Part shown: piece after piece, positions 11,377 to 23,399 of the stretch
How positions within the stretch are numbered: the stretch's first letter is position 1
How the letters are laid out: each line of letters starts with the position of its first letter
Source of the DNA: Diplolepis rosae
Lineage: Eukaryota > Arthropoda > Insecta > Hymenoptera > Diplolepididae
DNA: 64,000 nt
Direction: 5' to 3'
NCBI GenBank assembly: GCA_030998225.1
Contig: JAPYXD010000715.1
Span: 4,654,501 to 4,718,500 of the forward strand
Made by a program: the position numbers and the translations under genes
The notes under the pieces: generated by a model
What the model was told of the DNA's origin: nothing
Database searches by the model: none
The model's input: the letters and a program-made list of their open reading frames with translations, nothing else

Positions 11377-12209
11377 TTTGAAATAAATTAATAATATTTA
11401 ATCATTTAAATTCAATAATTCAAGCTCAAATTTTATTTTATTTATAAGCTTAATGTTTTGACATGTCAGTAGTTGAATCTTGAGATTTAGAAAAATAGTT
11501 TTATAAAGTCTATATCATTCGATTTCTAACTCAAGAAAAAAATTTTTCATTGCAAAAAAGTACTAAAAAGAGATAAACTAAATTTAATACTTATATTATA
11601 ATTTGTGCAAAATTAAGAACATTTTCTATTTCTTTTGTGAACCATCTTTACTATTAAATAATTCTAGCCACGGTAAATTCCTTTTAATTGACATGATATT
11701 GAAGTATTATTTCATATAAGCATTAAGCACACGACTTACTTTATTGTTATTGTTTAACAGCACTATTTCTTCTGAAGAAATATTGCTTTTATTGAGCACA
11801 AGACTCTTACTTAATGTGCAAGTGCTATCTTGCCTTTTGTCAATATGCATTTGCTCATCTGCTAGCAAATCATTTTCAATGGCAATGCATCTTTTCCCGG
11901 AAAAAAGTAATTTTTGTGCATTGGCCTACCACCCTTACTTATGTTAAAATTATAGATTTTTCATTTATTAACAAAATAACAAGATTCGTAAACGATACAC
12001 AAAAATTAGGTTAGCTTGCTCACCCGCCAAAACTTTAAGTCTAGCATATACGTCAATTATGTGTAGAAAACCTCCACGTAATATACATAGTAAATTACGT
12101 ATAGAAAACCATGTAAATTACGTTAAGTATTTTACCTTCGCAACCCTGGTCACGAGACTCCAGCCTAGTTTTCGAAGTTAAATGTCCGATACGTCGGAAT
12201 GGGTAAGAA

Positions 12210-14040
12210 CAGCCCCCTGTATCTTGCCACCAAATGCATAAGAAAAAAATTACGTGAAAGTTGACTGCCGCCGGTGGCGGCACTGACTGTTCATATGCCC
12301 TAGATTAAAAAAAATGCATGGGAAAGAGCATAAAAAATTAATTTTCTCCTAATAAAAACTATTTTATCGCATTTTCTTATACATGACAATAACCTAATAA
12401 GATCTTCATATTTTTCACAAAAATTTATTCTCTTCGAAAAGGTTAAGAAATTCACTTTAGGCAGAAAATCTAATTTCTAAATTCTGGCGGGAATTGCATT
12501 ATTTGTATCATGTTTTTTATTTTATTATTGTTTTGCGTTCATTTAAATATTAATACTAATAATTAACCTCGTTATAATAAAATTTGATAATTTTTCATAT
12601 TATATAACACATATATAATATAACATATAACAAAAACACATAATACATATACTATATATTACTACTGTAATTAAATGAAACTCCTTTTAAAAAAAACATT
12701 TCAAAAATACTGTTTGGAATTTGGACTAAAATGTGTTAATATTATACTATAAAATATATTTACAATATATTATAATTCAAAGCAGTGAAATAGTTTTAAA
12801 GCAAATTGCACTTAGATTAATGTATAAATAACATCGAGTAAAAGTGATTTTTTAATTGACTGGAGTTTATTTAATAAAAGTAATTCTCTGATAACTTATA
12901 TTAACGTCTAATTTTTTTGTTTAGATGATACGGTGTTCTCATCCATTTTGAACATCTCATAAATATAATATTTGGTATGTGAGCACATTATTAAGTTAGG
13001 CCTCAGTCAGCTTTGCTGCCTTTTTCTTTTCAAGATTGGCCTTCTTTATATCAGCCATCTTATTTTTTTTAAATTAGAAATTCAAGTTTTAAATTCTTAT
13101 TACTTTAGGAATTCTATGTAATTCAGTAAAACTATGAGCTATAAAAAGTAAGGAATCTAAATAACCAAAAAATCTAAACATATTCTTTTATAAAGTTCAA
13201 AACTTTATTTTAATAACAAAATTGTTAAAAATCAGAAAATTTTTTTCCATTTCAACACAATCCAATTTTAACAGGCTCGCATTAACTTTAATTCAGAATT
13301 TTAAAAAATATTCTTTTTCAACTATTCTTTACTTCAGTCACTTTCATTTATCTATTGTTTAACTTCTATCATACAAAATGTTTGTAACTGAATTTGTTTG
13401 AGATAAGTATTTGAGAGACATTTATTGCGGTGCAAAAAAAAATTCATTGCACAACTAGATACAATTAATTAATATTGAGACATTAAACTTTATTATATTA
13501 TGAAATTAATTGTTAATATCTCTATTAAATAAAATGTTTTATTTTAAACTAATTAAGAAAATAAACAATGTGTTCGATGTACTTACTCTTCCCAAAACTG
13601 TTACTCCATCGGGCGTATAGGTTAACCTCTCTTGAAGAATATCTTCTGGCTTAAAATGCTTTTCGCAAATCGCATGACCTGCTTTTAATTTGATGTCATC
13701 GCGAAGGATAGCAATTTGCCATAATTTTATCGTATTTTCATCCTTCAGTACAATGAAAAAGCGAACTTTGTCAGAGCAAGACCTATATCCGTATTTGCAC
13801 CCAAAACACACACATTTCACCATTTTATACATCAATTTCTTTGGAAATTTGTTTCTAAACTCGCGAACTTTATCTCACTACCGTTCAAGAACTCGAAAAT
13901 TTGAAAATTTACAGAGAAAAGCTTAAAAAACTATGTTTTGTAATGTGATTTTCGTGTGAGTCGGCCCAATGAACAGTCAGCGCCACCATGGCAGCCAGTC
14001 ACAATTCATGTCATTTTCAACTCAGAGATGCAGGGGGCTG
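12210..14040 (-). mobile_element. P-like element, non-autonomous, with 8-bp target duplication
   Basis: Perfect 10-bp ends (CAGCCCCCTG at 12210, CAGGGGGCTG ending at 14040) lie inside an exact 8-bp direct repeat GGTAAGAA (12202-12209 and 14041-14048). A subterminal inverted motif CTGACTGTTCAT lies about 75 bp from the left end, with its complement at 13969-13980, recalling the subterminal repeats of P elements. The only coding remnant is a THAP exon at the right. THAP domain, 8-bp duplication and subterminal repeats together point to the P superfamily. The middle (12300-13530) is AT-rich with no transposase remnants that I can see. Confidence 0.65.
13587..13835 (-). CDS. THAP zinc-finger exon of the P-like element
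   Basis: An open exon of about 80 codons encoding a THAP-type C2CH DNA-binding domain. It begins with CVCFGCKYGY (first zinc cysteines), continues with a KLWQIA segment, and ends in AICEKHFKPEDI, the conserved C-x2-H-F of THAP domains. It starts at ATG 13835 (13832 or 13823 are alternatives; MVKC is the more typical start) and stops at a splice donor (GTAAGT, 13586-13581 on the minus strand). No downstream exon is found within the element, so it can at most make a DNA-binding fragment. Confidence 0.6.
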
Positions 14041-14050
14041 GGTAAGAATC

Positions 14051-16474
14051 ACTGATCTCTATAATACACTGGATGCACAATGCCAATGGGAAAGTCCGCA
14101 AAGTCGTGTGCCCAATTGAAGGATGAGCCGCCATATTTACTTAGGTTGATTACAAAGAATGTTGCGGTAAATTCAAATATAGTAAAAAGGGAAAAGTGTA
14201 AATATTAAAGAAACAATATGAAATCCATGCTTTTTTACCGGTATTAGTATTGATAGTATACATAATTAAATCAATGAAATGAAATTTATTAAATAATACT
14301 AAAATATAACTCGGTAATATTTATTATTATGGCATATAATGTTGTATATATTTAAATAGACATATGTATTTATTTCTTAACTATAATTAAATATAAATTT
14401 ATCAAATGTAGATTACAGAATTCAACAGGTAAACGTACCTTGGAGTAGTGTAAAAATTATCTCACGTTCTGAACGTGAACTATTAATAATAGTCACATAT
14501 AATAACTTTTTTTAGTATAAATTAATTCACGTTTCATAATTCAACCCTTATGTACCTGTATATAAACGGTTTTAAAAACCACGGATCTCTATAATACACT
14601 GGATGGACAATCAATGCAAAGTCGTGTCCTTCATTGAAGGCTGAGTCGCCATCTTTACTTAGGTTGATTCAATAATTCAGTATGGCGTCAGTACACTAGG
14701 TCAATGCAACACAGCTGCGAATTAATATTTATTAACGCTTTAGTGATATTATTCAATCAATAATTTCTAATACCCTAGCAAACTGGCTGAACGGTAGCTT
14801 TACACTGTACCGTAAAGCTGTCGTAAAGCTATCGTAAAGTAGCATTATAACTCATGAATGAGGCAAAATAAACATTCAAAATGTTTGTATCCTTATTCTA
14901 CGTTGAAAATAACGTTAACTGGTAATTGAATATGCAATAATTTTATTTATTTACGCTAAAAATTAAAAAAAAACATAATACCTGTCATTGAAGGCAGTGC
15001 AGTGGTTCACCTTTTGTAGAACTTCTCCGTTAAAGTTGACTATTGGTTGGAGTGAGACACAACTATACTTTCATCTCACTCTAACAAATATTCAATCCTG
15101 ACGCTGAAGACATGGAAAGTGATGAACCACTGCACTGCCTTGAATGACAGGTATTATGTTTTTTTCAATTTTTAGCGTAAATAAATAAAATTATTGCATA
15201 TTTCAATTACCAGTTAACGTTATTTTCAACGTAGAATAAGGATAAAAACATTTTGAATGTTTATTTTGCCTCATTCATGAGTTATAATGCTACTTTACGA
15301 TAGCTTTACGATAGCTTTACGGTACAGCGTAAAGCTACCGTTAAGACAGTTCGCTAGGGTAGGTAAATTTTCCTTAACTTATTGGCGTTACCAATGAGTT
15401 AAGGAAATAACTTTTCATTGGTTTCTTTTAAGAATTGTTTATTTATTACTTTTGCATGTAGTTTAAAAATTAAGGTGTTGAATTGGTCACTACTTTAGTT
15501 TGACATTTAAAACTTCTTGTTTCTGATACTCTGGTGATTTTGAATTAAGTGATTTGCTGCTTGTGAAGTACTTTCGTACCTGATGTTTTGTACTATTTAG
15601 TGATAATCTTCTATATTATTACTCAAGTCTTTATAGAATTGGATTCTATTATTTAGTAACATACTAGTCACAGCATGTACATACTTAATTATTATGTAAT
15701 ATCTGCATTCAGTATTAATTATATTTTAGGGCTTGTTTCTTTTCCAATTTTATTATTTTCTAATAAATTAAAATGTTCGTAAACGACCAAAATACAATAG
15801 TTTATAATCTTTGTATATATTTAAAATTATTTCTATAACTTCTTTCAGTTAGAGCAACTTATTACTCCTGAGCAATTTAAACGTATGATGAAATACGCCA
15901 AGAAGATCGAGTAATTCAACATTTTTTAAAACAGAGAAGGGGATGGAGCTTTTTTCAGTTTTTAAAACCGTTTATATACAGGTACATAAGGGTTGAATTA
16001 TGAAACGTGAATTAATTTATACTAAAAAAAGTTATTATATGTGACTATTATTAATAGTTCACGTTCAGAACGTGAGATAATTTTTACACTACTCCAAGGT
16101 ACGTTTACTTGTTGAATTATATAATCTATATTTTATAAATTTATATTTAATTATAGTTAATAAATAAATACATATGCCCATTTAAATATATACAACATTA
16201 TATATCATAATAATAAATATTACCGAGTTATATTTTAGTATTATTCAATAAATTTCATTTCATTAGTTTAATTATGTATACTATCAATACTAATACCGGT
16301 AAAAAAGCATGGATTTCATATTGTTTCTTTAATATTTACACTTTTCCCTTTTTACTATATTTGAATTTACCGCAACATTCTTTGTAATCAACCTAAGTAA
16401 ATATGGCGGCTCAGACTTCAATGGAGCACACGACTTTGCATTGATTGTGCATCCAGTGTATTATAGAGATCAGT
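14051..16474. mobile_element. Long-TIR fold-back element with 9-bp target duplication
   Basis: The ends ACTGATCTCTATAATACACT (14051) and AGTGTATTATAGAGATCAGT (ending 16474) are perfect inverted copies. The homology extends about 500 bp inward on each side (14051-14590 and 15955-16474). The flanks are GGTAAGAAT (14041-14049) and GGTGAGAAT (16475-16483), a 9-bp duplication with one mismatch. The left arm has an extra duplicated unit (14583-14770). The centre is occupied by a palindromic MITE and by about 590 bp of unassigned AT-rich DNA (15362-15950). Noncoding; 9 bp and long arms recall Mutator-like or fold-back elements. Confidence 0.65.
14771..15361. repeat. Palindromic MITE nested in the fold-back element
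   Basis: The ends TACCCTAGCAAACTG and CAGTTCGCTAGGGTA are inverted copies and the arms run about 235-290 bp each. The inner stems CAGTGCAGTGGTTCA and TGAACCACTGCACTG meet near 15060. Subterminal regions hold direct repeats of CGTAAAGCT/CGTAAAGTA. It interrupts CAATCAATAATTTCTAA, which continues differently in the empty copy at 7585, so it is a later insertion, probably at TA. Confidence 0.72.
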
Positions 16475-16774
16475 GGTGAGAATTCACCCATTAACTAGAT
16501 GTATATCTAAAAATTATCAAATTATATTTCCTCCTAATCAACTCTTCTAATTTTAAACTTTTCATTTATTGTGTAAAGTAATGATTGTGTAACACTATAA
16601 GTTTTTTCAATAATTATATGTGTCTATGTACACATAAATTAAAGGTTAGTACTACAAACTCACTATTTTCGATACCTTTCAAAAATTTCAATGGAATTTC
16701 ATTATAGTCTAATAATTATTGGTGGAATAATATTCCTTTAAGCCAGATGACAGAGTAGAAAATAATAATGAACT

Positions 16775-16983
16775 ACTGGTTACTTGTTTCTACACGTCTC
16801 AGTCATGTAGTCGAAAAAAATATCAGCTACACGAGTGAGTAGTGTAGTGGCACGAATCAATCGTTTTTCGGCAGTAACTATTCGTGACAGCCACACGAAT
16901 GCTGCTACAGTCAAGAGTAGTGCCGTCTACACCACTTCGTAGTATTGCTACATGACTGAGTCGTGTAGAAAGAAGTAACCAGT
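16775..16983. repeat. MITE, about 209 bp
   Basis: ACTGGTTACTTGTTTCTACA at the left pairs with TGTAGAAAGAAGTAACCAGT at the right. The inner part has several CTACA/TGTAG blocks. Noncoding. Confidence 0.65.
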
Positions 16984-16992
16984 TGTATAGGT

Positions 16993-17369
16993 TTTTCTCA
17001 GTGTATATATGTCATTCCTATTCAAATTATATTTAACGTTCGATGAATATACAATTAGTATCCAAAAAATTACGCTAAATCTTTCAATCAAATAATAGGC
17101 AATTAAAACCTTAATTTGGAAGTCAAGTCATTTCAGTACATCTTTACGGTAAAACAATAAAACTCTACATGTAAAATACGCATTCAGCTTTTTATTTCAA
17201 AACTACTTCACTATCATAGAAACAGCAGTACAGTTTAGAATAAAATAACATTAAATTATGTTGGAAGAATATGATTATTGTACTGAATTTATCAAATTGA
17301 AGTACAATCGTCATAAAAACGTAGTAATTTATTACATAGGACTTTGCAAAATGATCAAAACTTTTTTAC
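16993..17369. other. Unassigned AT-rich spacer
   Basis: No open frame, inverted repeat or recognised repeat seen. Confidence 0.5.
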
Positions 17370-18580
17370 ATTCTCATCATGGATGAGAAGGTATTGGTTT
17401 TATGTGAAAAATGACTTTCGAAATTTTCATCAAATCTTTACGTTTTGAGACCCCCTGAGTCAGAAAAAAACGGTTTTTACGAGTGTCTGTCTGTCTGTAG
17501 TAGGTCGTGTGCGGCATAAATCTCGATAGAATTATCAGATTGAATTGAGCTTTGGCACACTGTATCGGAGCCGAAAAATCTCTGAAAATTATCCTGATAA
17601 CATTTTTTGATTAAATCAAAATTAGAAATGTTACAGCATATTCAAATTGGAAAAAAGTCAATATCAAAATTCCATTTTCCAGTTAAATTATACGAGATAC
17701 GAAAAAACGTTATAATACAATATTATTTACTACATAAAGACCTACAAATTTGAACTGTAACATTTTTTCATAAGATGCATATTTTTCTTTTTAATTTAAA
17801 AAAAAAACTTTCGAAAATCCAAAATTTAATTTTTTAACAATAATATGTGAAATACGAAAAAAATATAAGAATACAAAGTTGTTCGTTTCAAAAAGATCTA
17901 CAAATTTTGTCTCACACAGTTTCTAATAAAACATATATTTTTCGTTTCAATTCCAAAAAATACGATTAAAATTCAAAAATTCCATTTTTTAGACAAAATA
18001 TGTGAGATACAAAAAAACGTATAGATGGAAAATTGTTTGCCTAAATGAGGTCTACAAATTCTCATTAAGACATCTCGGGACAAGAGGTATATTTTATGTT
18101 TTGATTTTTAATATTAAAAAAATTCGATTTTTTTCACCAAAATATGTGAGATACGAAATAAGCGTTGTTCTGCAAAATCGTTTCCTTAAATAAAGACTAC
18201 GATTGTTTTTTCTTTTTGAGAGATTTGGAAGAAAATAAATTATTTTAATCATGTAATTTATCAAAAAGTTATTGAAATGTATACAGAAAATCAAGCGCGA
18301 AGCAAGGGTGTCATGATGAGAATGTGTTCCTTAAGGCCGATAGAGCCGTAAGTAAATTGAATTTCCTGTTTCATTCAAACTGAAAAGGAAATTTAGTGAA
18401 TTTGAGAAAATGAGTAACTTACATCATCTTTAATATTATAAAATTGATTTGAGCTTCAGTATCAAGTTATAAGAAATAAATTTAAATGTATGCGAAGAGC
18501 ACAAGACCAAGCGCGAAGCGCGACGTTCAAAAATTCTGGAGCGCGAAGCGCGCGATGAGAATGTGCCCGCGAAGCGGGCA
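17370..18580 (+). repeat. Dispersed insect repeat with about 150-bp tandem units and GC-rich hairpins
   Basis: It begins near ACATTCTCATCATGGATGAG. It runs through GAGACCCCCTGAGTCAG and a CTGTCTGTCTGT block (17487-17500), then about four diverged tandem units keyed on ATGTGAGATACGAAAAAACG (near 17692, 17846, 18000 and 18145, spacing about 150). It ends in GC-rich mini-hairpins GCGCGAAGCGCG and CCCGCGAAGCGGG (18511-18580). ATGATGAGAATGTG at 18312 and GATGAGAATGTG near 18554 mirror the start. The CCCCTGAGTCAG...CTGTCTGT block is, to my memory, common in insect genomes; I cannot name the family. Confidence 0.55.
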
Positions 18581-18854
18581 GATTTTTTTACTTTGAACTC
18601 GAAGTTACAGTCTTTCAATACATTTTTATCGATTAAATATAAATATTTTTATGCATATGTAGGATATATCACATCCTGGTCGATCTTTACCACCTAAATA
18701 AGAATCCCGATCATTCGTGTAAGGTACATCCTTTTGTATAGCATATATAATAAATTACGTATATAATACTTTAGGAACTCGAAGTTTCAAACTTTAAATA
18801 GAGTATATTATGTGATATGTTTGAGAACATGTCTGCTATTATATTGACCCAAAA

Positions 18855-19112
18855 TTCACAGAATTTTTATTCATTTTGTTATTTTGGGATAGGGTCAGAT
18901 TTTTTTTATCTTCACATTAAAAATTATCATTTGCAGATATAAAAAAAGAACGTAAAAAGTAAGTCAATCGTTTCGACCACACATGGGGCCGAAACGTTTG
19001 CCTTACTTTTTAGTTTTTTTTTTATATATCTGCCATGGATAATTTTTAATGTGAAAATAAAAAGAGTCTGACCCTATGCCAAAATAACAAAATGAATAAA
19101 AATTCTTTGAAT
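18855..19112. repeat. Fold-back MITE, about 258 bp
   Basis: The outer stems TTTTTATTCATTTTGTTATT and AATAACAAAATGAATAAAAA, then TAGGGTCAGA and TCTGACCCTA, then CACATTAAAAATTATC and GATAATTTTTAATGTG, pair in order around a centre with CGTTTCGACC/GGCCGAAACG. Noncoding. Confidence 0.72.
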
Positions 19113-19249
19113 AGAGTCTTTTTATTTTTTATTGCTTATATCTAACGTCGTTTTGGCATATCTAACATCAAAACTATTTTCTACTTTGAACCTCCCTTCC
19201 CATCTCATCCTCTCCTCAAACTTATTTCCTCTTCCACATCATCTCACTC

Positions 19250-19770
19250 TATCTCTATTCTATAAAAATAGATAGAAAGATATAGGAAATAAATAGAAAA
19301 ATAAAGAAAAAGGGAGAGAGAGCGAGAGAAGTACTTCACATCTACGAGATGAGTGATGTTAATTTAAAAAAAAAATATATTATATTATATTATATTATAA
19401 GTCATTCCGTTATTGGGTTCGCTTTTGTTCCTCCAACTGCAAAGCACTTTTCAATTTACTTTGCAGATAGATAGTTTTTCTCTAATTTCATTAAAAAATA
19501 CGCATGATACAAAAAGAAACTGTTAAAAATATTAAACATTTTGTACTTAAATCCTGGGCCAAAACCGCGCTAATATGAGTACTATATCCAATAAAAAAAT
19601 TTTAAGTTTAATTTTTAGTGTCTAGAAAATCTAAAAATCGAAGTGTGTATAACTTTATTTAAATTTTGGAGTAAGCCTATTATAAGTGAAGGCAAGTGAA
19701 TGCAGTGGTTGCAACTGATTGCAAGTGATTGCAAGTGATTGTAAGTAAATGTAGAGTGAATGCAGTGATT
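19250..19770. repeat. Simple repeats and a minisatellite
   Basis: A purine run with GAGAGAGCGAGAGA lies near 19315-19335 and a (TATAT)n run at 19373-19400. Diverged tandem GTGATTGCAAGTGATTGCAA units lie at 19683-19770. The rest is AT-rich with nothing recognisable. Confidence 0.6.
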
Positions 19771-20261
19771 GTAGATCATAATTAAAACCACCTTGAGTAA
19801 TTTGAATTATGAATTTAGGGCTGTCCGAAATCACTCCACATGTTCGCAGTTACCCCGTTTGACGGTATACGTGGGTCGTTCAATAAGTAAGATAAATTTC
19901 CAAGTGATGGCGCTACAATGAACTTTCTAATATATGTTCAGATAGAAAAACTCTTTAAACAACGCCATACCAATTTTCAGCCTAAAGTGACGATTAGTTT
20001 TCGCTTAACCAGTCAGCTGTGTTTGACGACTATATCCGTCATAAACACATGGAAGTCGCCATGGTCGCCATATCTGACTGGTTAATATACATATGAAGTG
20101 ATCATGTGAGGAGTTGTCCTAAAAATGGAGAAAGAGAAATCCCGTGCAGTGGTGAAACATTTTCATTCAAAGAAGTGGACGGCTGCGCAAATCGAAGCCA
20201 AGTTAGAAGAAGTTCACGGGAATACTGCGCCAACGTTTGAAACCGTTTACTTTAGGATTAA

Positions 20262-22950
20262 GGGGTTACCCCCACTTGTAGCGCAAAAAAAGGCCTTTTT
20301 CATGAATTTTTTCAAAGAAAACTACAAAACTTTTTCAATTGATCACTATATCATCTTAAAGAACACATCTTGAAGAACTTTCAGTAATTTTTTTATTCAA
20401 AAATATTACATTGTTAAGTAGCAAATGGCCTCAATGAAATAATGTTTTTATTTATACGGTTTGCGGTGACCAACATTGCGGCGAAGTGGATCATCTGAAA
20501 CAAAAAATGTGGATGGATTTATTTAAATATAAGTATAAACTAGTCTTTAATCGAAGGATTTAAAAAAATTTTCATTTTTCACACAATGGCGGATAGTCAA
20601 AGTTAATGGTTCGATTTTAGCGAAAAAATCGAACGATTAAAGACTACATTTTTATGTATTAAATAAGCCTGAAAAATTTCAAGAAGATCGGTTCATTAGT
20701 GTTCGAGTAATCTTGGTCACCGACTTCAGCAATGCCATTTCAAGAAAAGCGCGTTTAAAGTTTCAATTTCAGTTTACACGAAGAAAATAATTTTTTTTGT
20801 AAACTTACATAGAGTCATCTATTCCGGGTCCATACAGAAGTTCTTCCGCCGACGATGCCGCTTGCAAAACGGAAATTTGGTGTTGCCTTCGTAACATTCT
20901 TCCTTCACGAGTGTTCTCGGCCGCACGTCTCTCTGCCAGTGCAATCCGTGCTTCGTCGATTTTATCAGCGTATTCGTGCGCGTTGTGTCCACAGCTCACT
21001 CCGATTGAGTTCAAATAAAATAATAATGATTTTGAACCTTCCTTGAATAGTCCAACGGAAATACAAGCTGCTAAATTTACAACGATTGCTCCACTCGAGA
21101 CGATTTTTGGGCTGATTTTCCAAATAAGTTGATTGAAGCTTTCGTTGTTATTTTGATTGAAGCCACCGACGCACCTTTCGAGTAAAGTTTCTTTACTCAG
21201 ATCGTTGTATATAGGTCTGATGGCATCCAATACATTTGATGGAAGTGGTCTGTAATCGTGTTGGAAAGCCTCGTTTCTCGCCTGAGCTCGTTGATATGAA
21301 CACCACGATTTTTCACCGGTTGGACATCTCTCGTGGTGTGGATTTGGATCGGTTGAACTGTAATGATCGAAGGTCGCCCATATTGCCTCACGCATATCGT
21401 GAACAGAATCTGAATGGCGTCGAATAGCAAGTCCATAGTACACAGTGAGCTTGTCAATAAATTTTCCTGTCAGCTTTCCTTTACCACCAAGCTTTTTGTT
21501 TTTTTTTTACTAAATTACGAAGGCGGGATCCCGTACGCTTTTGGACGTGTCCGATGCATTCTTTTTTTATAACTTCTACGTCGTCATAAGGATGAGAATT
21601 TACTAGCCCAGTGTACGTCTTCGAATCTCCGTCTCCAATATAGTAACGGTACAACAGGACATTATATTTTGCTATTGAACGCTTGAAGATTTCGATAATA
21701 GAGTCCACCTCCATTTTTCCCGAGGAGCCTTCGTGATTTGCACTGCAGTTATCTTCGTGTGTTTCGTACCATTCTTTGTATTCCGCATCATTTACTTTAT
21801 GTTTCCACGATTCACAGATTTTACAATACGCACTTTTTACCACAAGATCAAGTACTTTTCCACTGTAGTAGCCTATGACTGATGAAACTCCGAACAACGA
21901 CGTATATCCTCGCTTTCTCCAGGATCCATCTCCGGAAACTGTTAATTTAGAAGTTGCATCGCCTGCTGCATTAGGTGTATTTTCAATTTCTTCTTATACG
22001 GCTTTTTTAAATATTACATCTGCACATGTTTTCACAGACTCATAAATACTTTTTAAAATTATTGAATATGTAGTCTCGGTAAGAAACCTTGGCATGTCCA
22101 TAAGTCCGCAAAATTTTTGTGCTCCAGCCAATCCTATGCCGAGAAATATAAGATATAAATCGACGATTTATTTCATACGAATGTGCCACAAAAGGAGAAG
22201 ATGGTATCAAATTATCTGCACATGAGTCACATTTCACAACGACTTTAAAGCCTAGTCCTCTTGCATTTGCAGTTTCAGATTTAATATTTCCATTACACGT
22301 TTTGCACTTCACTAAACTTGAAATAGCAGCAAACACAACACAAAAGTTTAAAATGCGATATTCAATATTCGGATTCTGATTCACAGTCATATCAATATTA
22401 TCTTTCAGTTTCTTCGCAGACGTGCTGAAACTTTCAGTTTCCGATTCGGCCAGTTTCGGGTTAAAAATACTCTTCCTTTTTTTTGGTCGAGATTTCCGTA
22501 AATTATCACTGCTTCTTGTTTCTCGCGAACCTTTTTTACGATCCATTTTTAAATGTAAAATAAATAAAAACTGCGCTTATAATATTGTGAACGGCGGAAA
22601 TAAATACGTCTCATATAGTCGAACTTTCGAGCTACACTGACGAATTTAAACCATAAAAGGCAACGAAAATTCGTTTCTACAAATTCCAGTCTATTATATG
22701 AACGTTGTGAATGCCAGGTATACGGTCCTTTTCATAGAACAATGGACTGAAACCGGAGAGAGGGTCGAGCGCGCCAGGCGGCAGACTAGCCGGTCGTTTA
22801 CACAACGGATTCTTCTCTTTCAACGTTTATATCTCAGTCAATTTTGTTCGGATCGACTTGAAATTTTCAGGACATATTCTCAGATACTTATACTTCAAAA
22901 AAATGTAATAAAAAATCGATTTTTTCACAGTTGCAAGTGGGGGTAACCCC
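20262..22950 (-). mobile_element. Kolobok-like DNA transposon, TTAA target duplication
   Basis: This is a 2689-bp element with perfect 17-bp ends (GGGGTTACCCCCACTTG and its complement) and TTAA on both sides (20258-20261 and 22951-22954). Removing it with one TTAA joins the two mariner parts in frame, which proves it is an insertion and fixes the duplication. It encodes one broken transposase on the minus strand. A TTAA target with this type of protein fits the Kolobok superfamily; the name is from memory, the TTAA is seen directly. Confidence 0.82.
20805..22546 (-). pseudogene. Kolobok-like (Mutator-like domain) DDE transposase, frameshifted
   Basis: The coding order is clear across three frames. 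The start is at ATG 22546 with a basic N-terminus, then a zinc-binding CKTCNGNIK...CDSC segment. A frameshift follows near 22140, then an in-frame TAA near 21992, SGDGSWRKRGYTSLFGVSS (first catalytic Asp), CSANHEGSSGKMEV, YYIGDGDSKTY (second Asp) and ECIGHVQKR. A slip follows in the A-run near 21500, then NNNESFNQLIW (probable catalytic Glu). The protein ends at 20805 with GPGIDDSM. Two indels and one stop make the copy inactive, yet the DDE residues are kept, so decay is fairly recent. It lies on the strand opposite to the mariner host gene. Confidence 0.8.
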
Positions 22951-23399
22951 TTAATGTACTCAAACGTGGCCGGACGCCAACAAAAGATGCAGCGCGCCCA
23001 GAACGTCCAATTGAAGCGACCACGTTAGAAATTATATAAAAAATCCATCGCATCGTCATGGAAGATCGCCGAAAAAGGGTGCGTGAAATAGCTGAGATCT
23101 TCAGGTTCTTAGTAGGCACAGTGCATAATACTCTGCAAGCAAAATTTGAAATAAAAAAGATATGTGCCCGCTGGGTGCTGCGATTGCTGACCATCGACCA
23201 AAAGCGAACGCGAAAAGACATTTCAGAGCAGTGGGTAGCTCCTGATGAAAATGCGTCGAAAAGGGCGAAATCCGTTTCTTTGGCGCACAAAAACATTCTT
23301 TTCATCAAAGCAACGCTCCGGCTCACACTTCTGCAGTTCAATATGGTGAAATTACATAAAAATTTCTTAGTGCGACACGATTGGACATAGACAATGAGG

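Larger units (their letters stand above)
10393..12148 (+). mobile_element. Decayed hAT element with 8-bp target duplication
   Basis: The ends are CAGGGTTGC (10393) and GCAACCCTG (ending 12148). They are flanked by an 8-bp duplication with one mismatch (GTCATGAG 10385-10392, GTCACGAG 12149-12156). Short CAGGGTTG-type ends plus 8 bp are diagnostic of hAT elements. Inside, only the N-terminal BED-finger exon is recognisable (10658-10773). A weak second open piece begins at 11030 (RDVCKVKSTKIYNSG). The catalytic and dimerisation regions are absent or beyond recognition, so the copy is dead. Confidence 0.75.
19867..23390 (+). pseudogene. mariner transposase, split by a Kolobok-like insertion and internally deleted
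   Basis: The left end resembles a mariner terminal repeat (GGGTCGTTCAATAAGTAAG near 19873). The transposase starts at ATG 20125 with a mariner helix-turn-helix (MEKEKSRAVVKHFHSKKW). After the insertion (20262-22950) the same frame resumes at 22955, including IHRIVMEDRRKRVREIAEIF and ARWVLRLLTIDQKR. Beyond about 23250 much of the catalytic domain is deleted. A remnant of the HxDNAPAHTSA motif (23302 on) is in another frame and appears as HQSNAPAHTSA, so a catalytic aspartate is also lost. The protein would have cut and pasted the element at TA sites; this copy is dead. No clear right end was found. Confidence 0.78.

Noticed and set aside
17600..18250. Evenly spaced repeats, considered as a CRISPR-like array
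   Set aside because: The units are diverged over their whole length with no constant repeat and unique spacer; the sequence context is eukaryotic.
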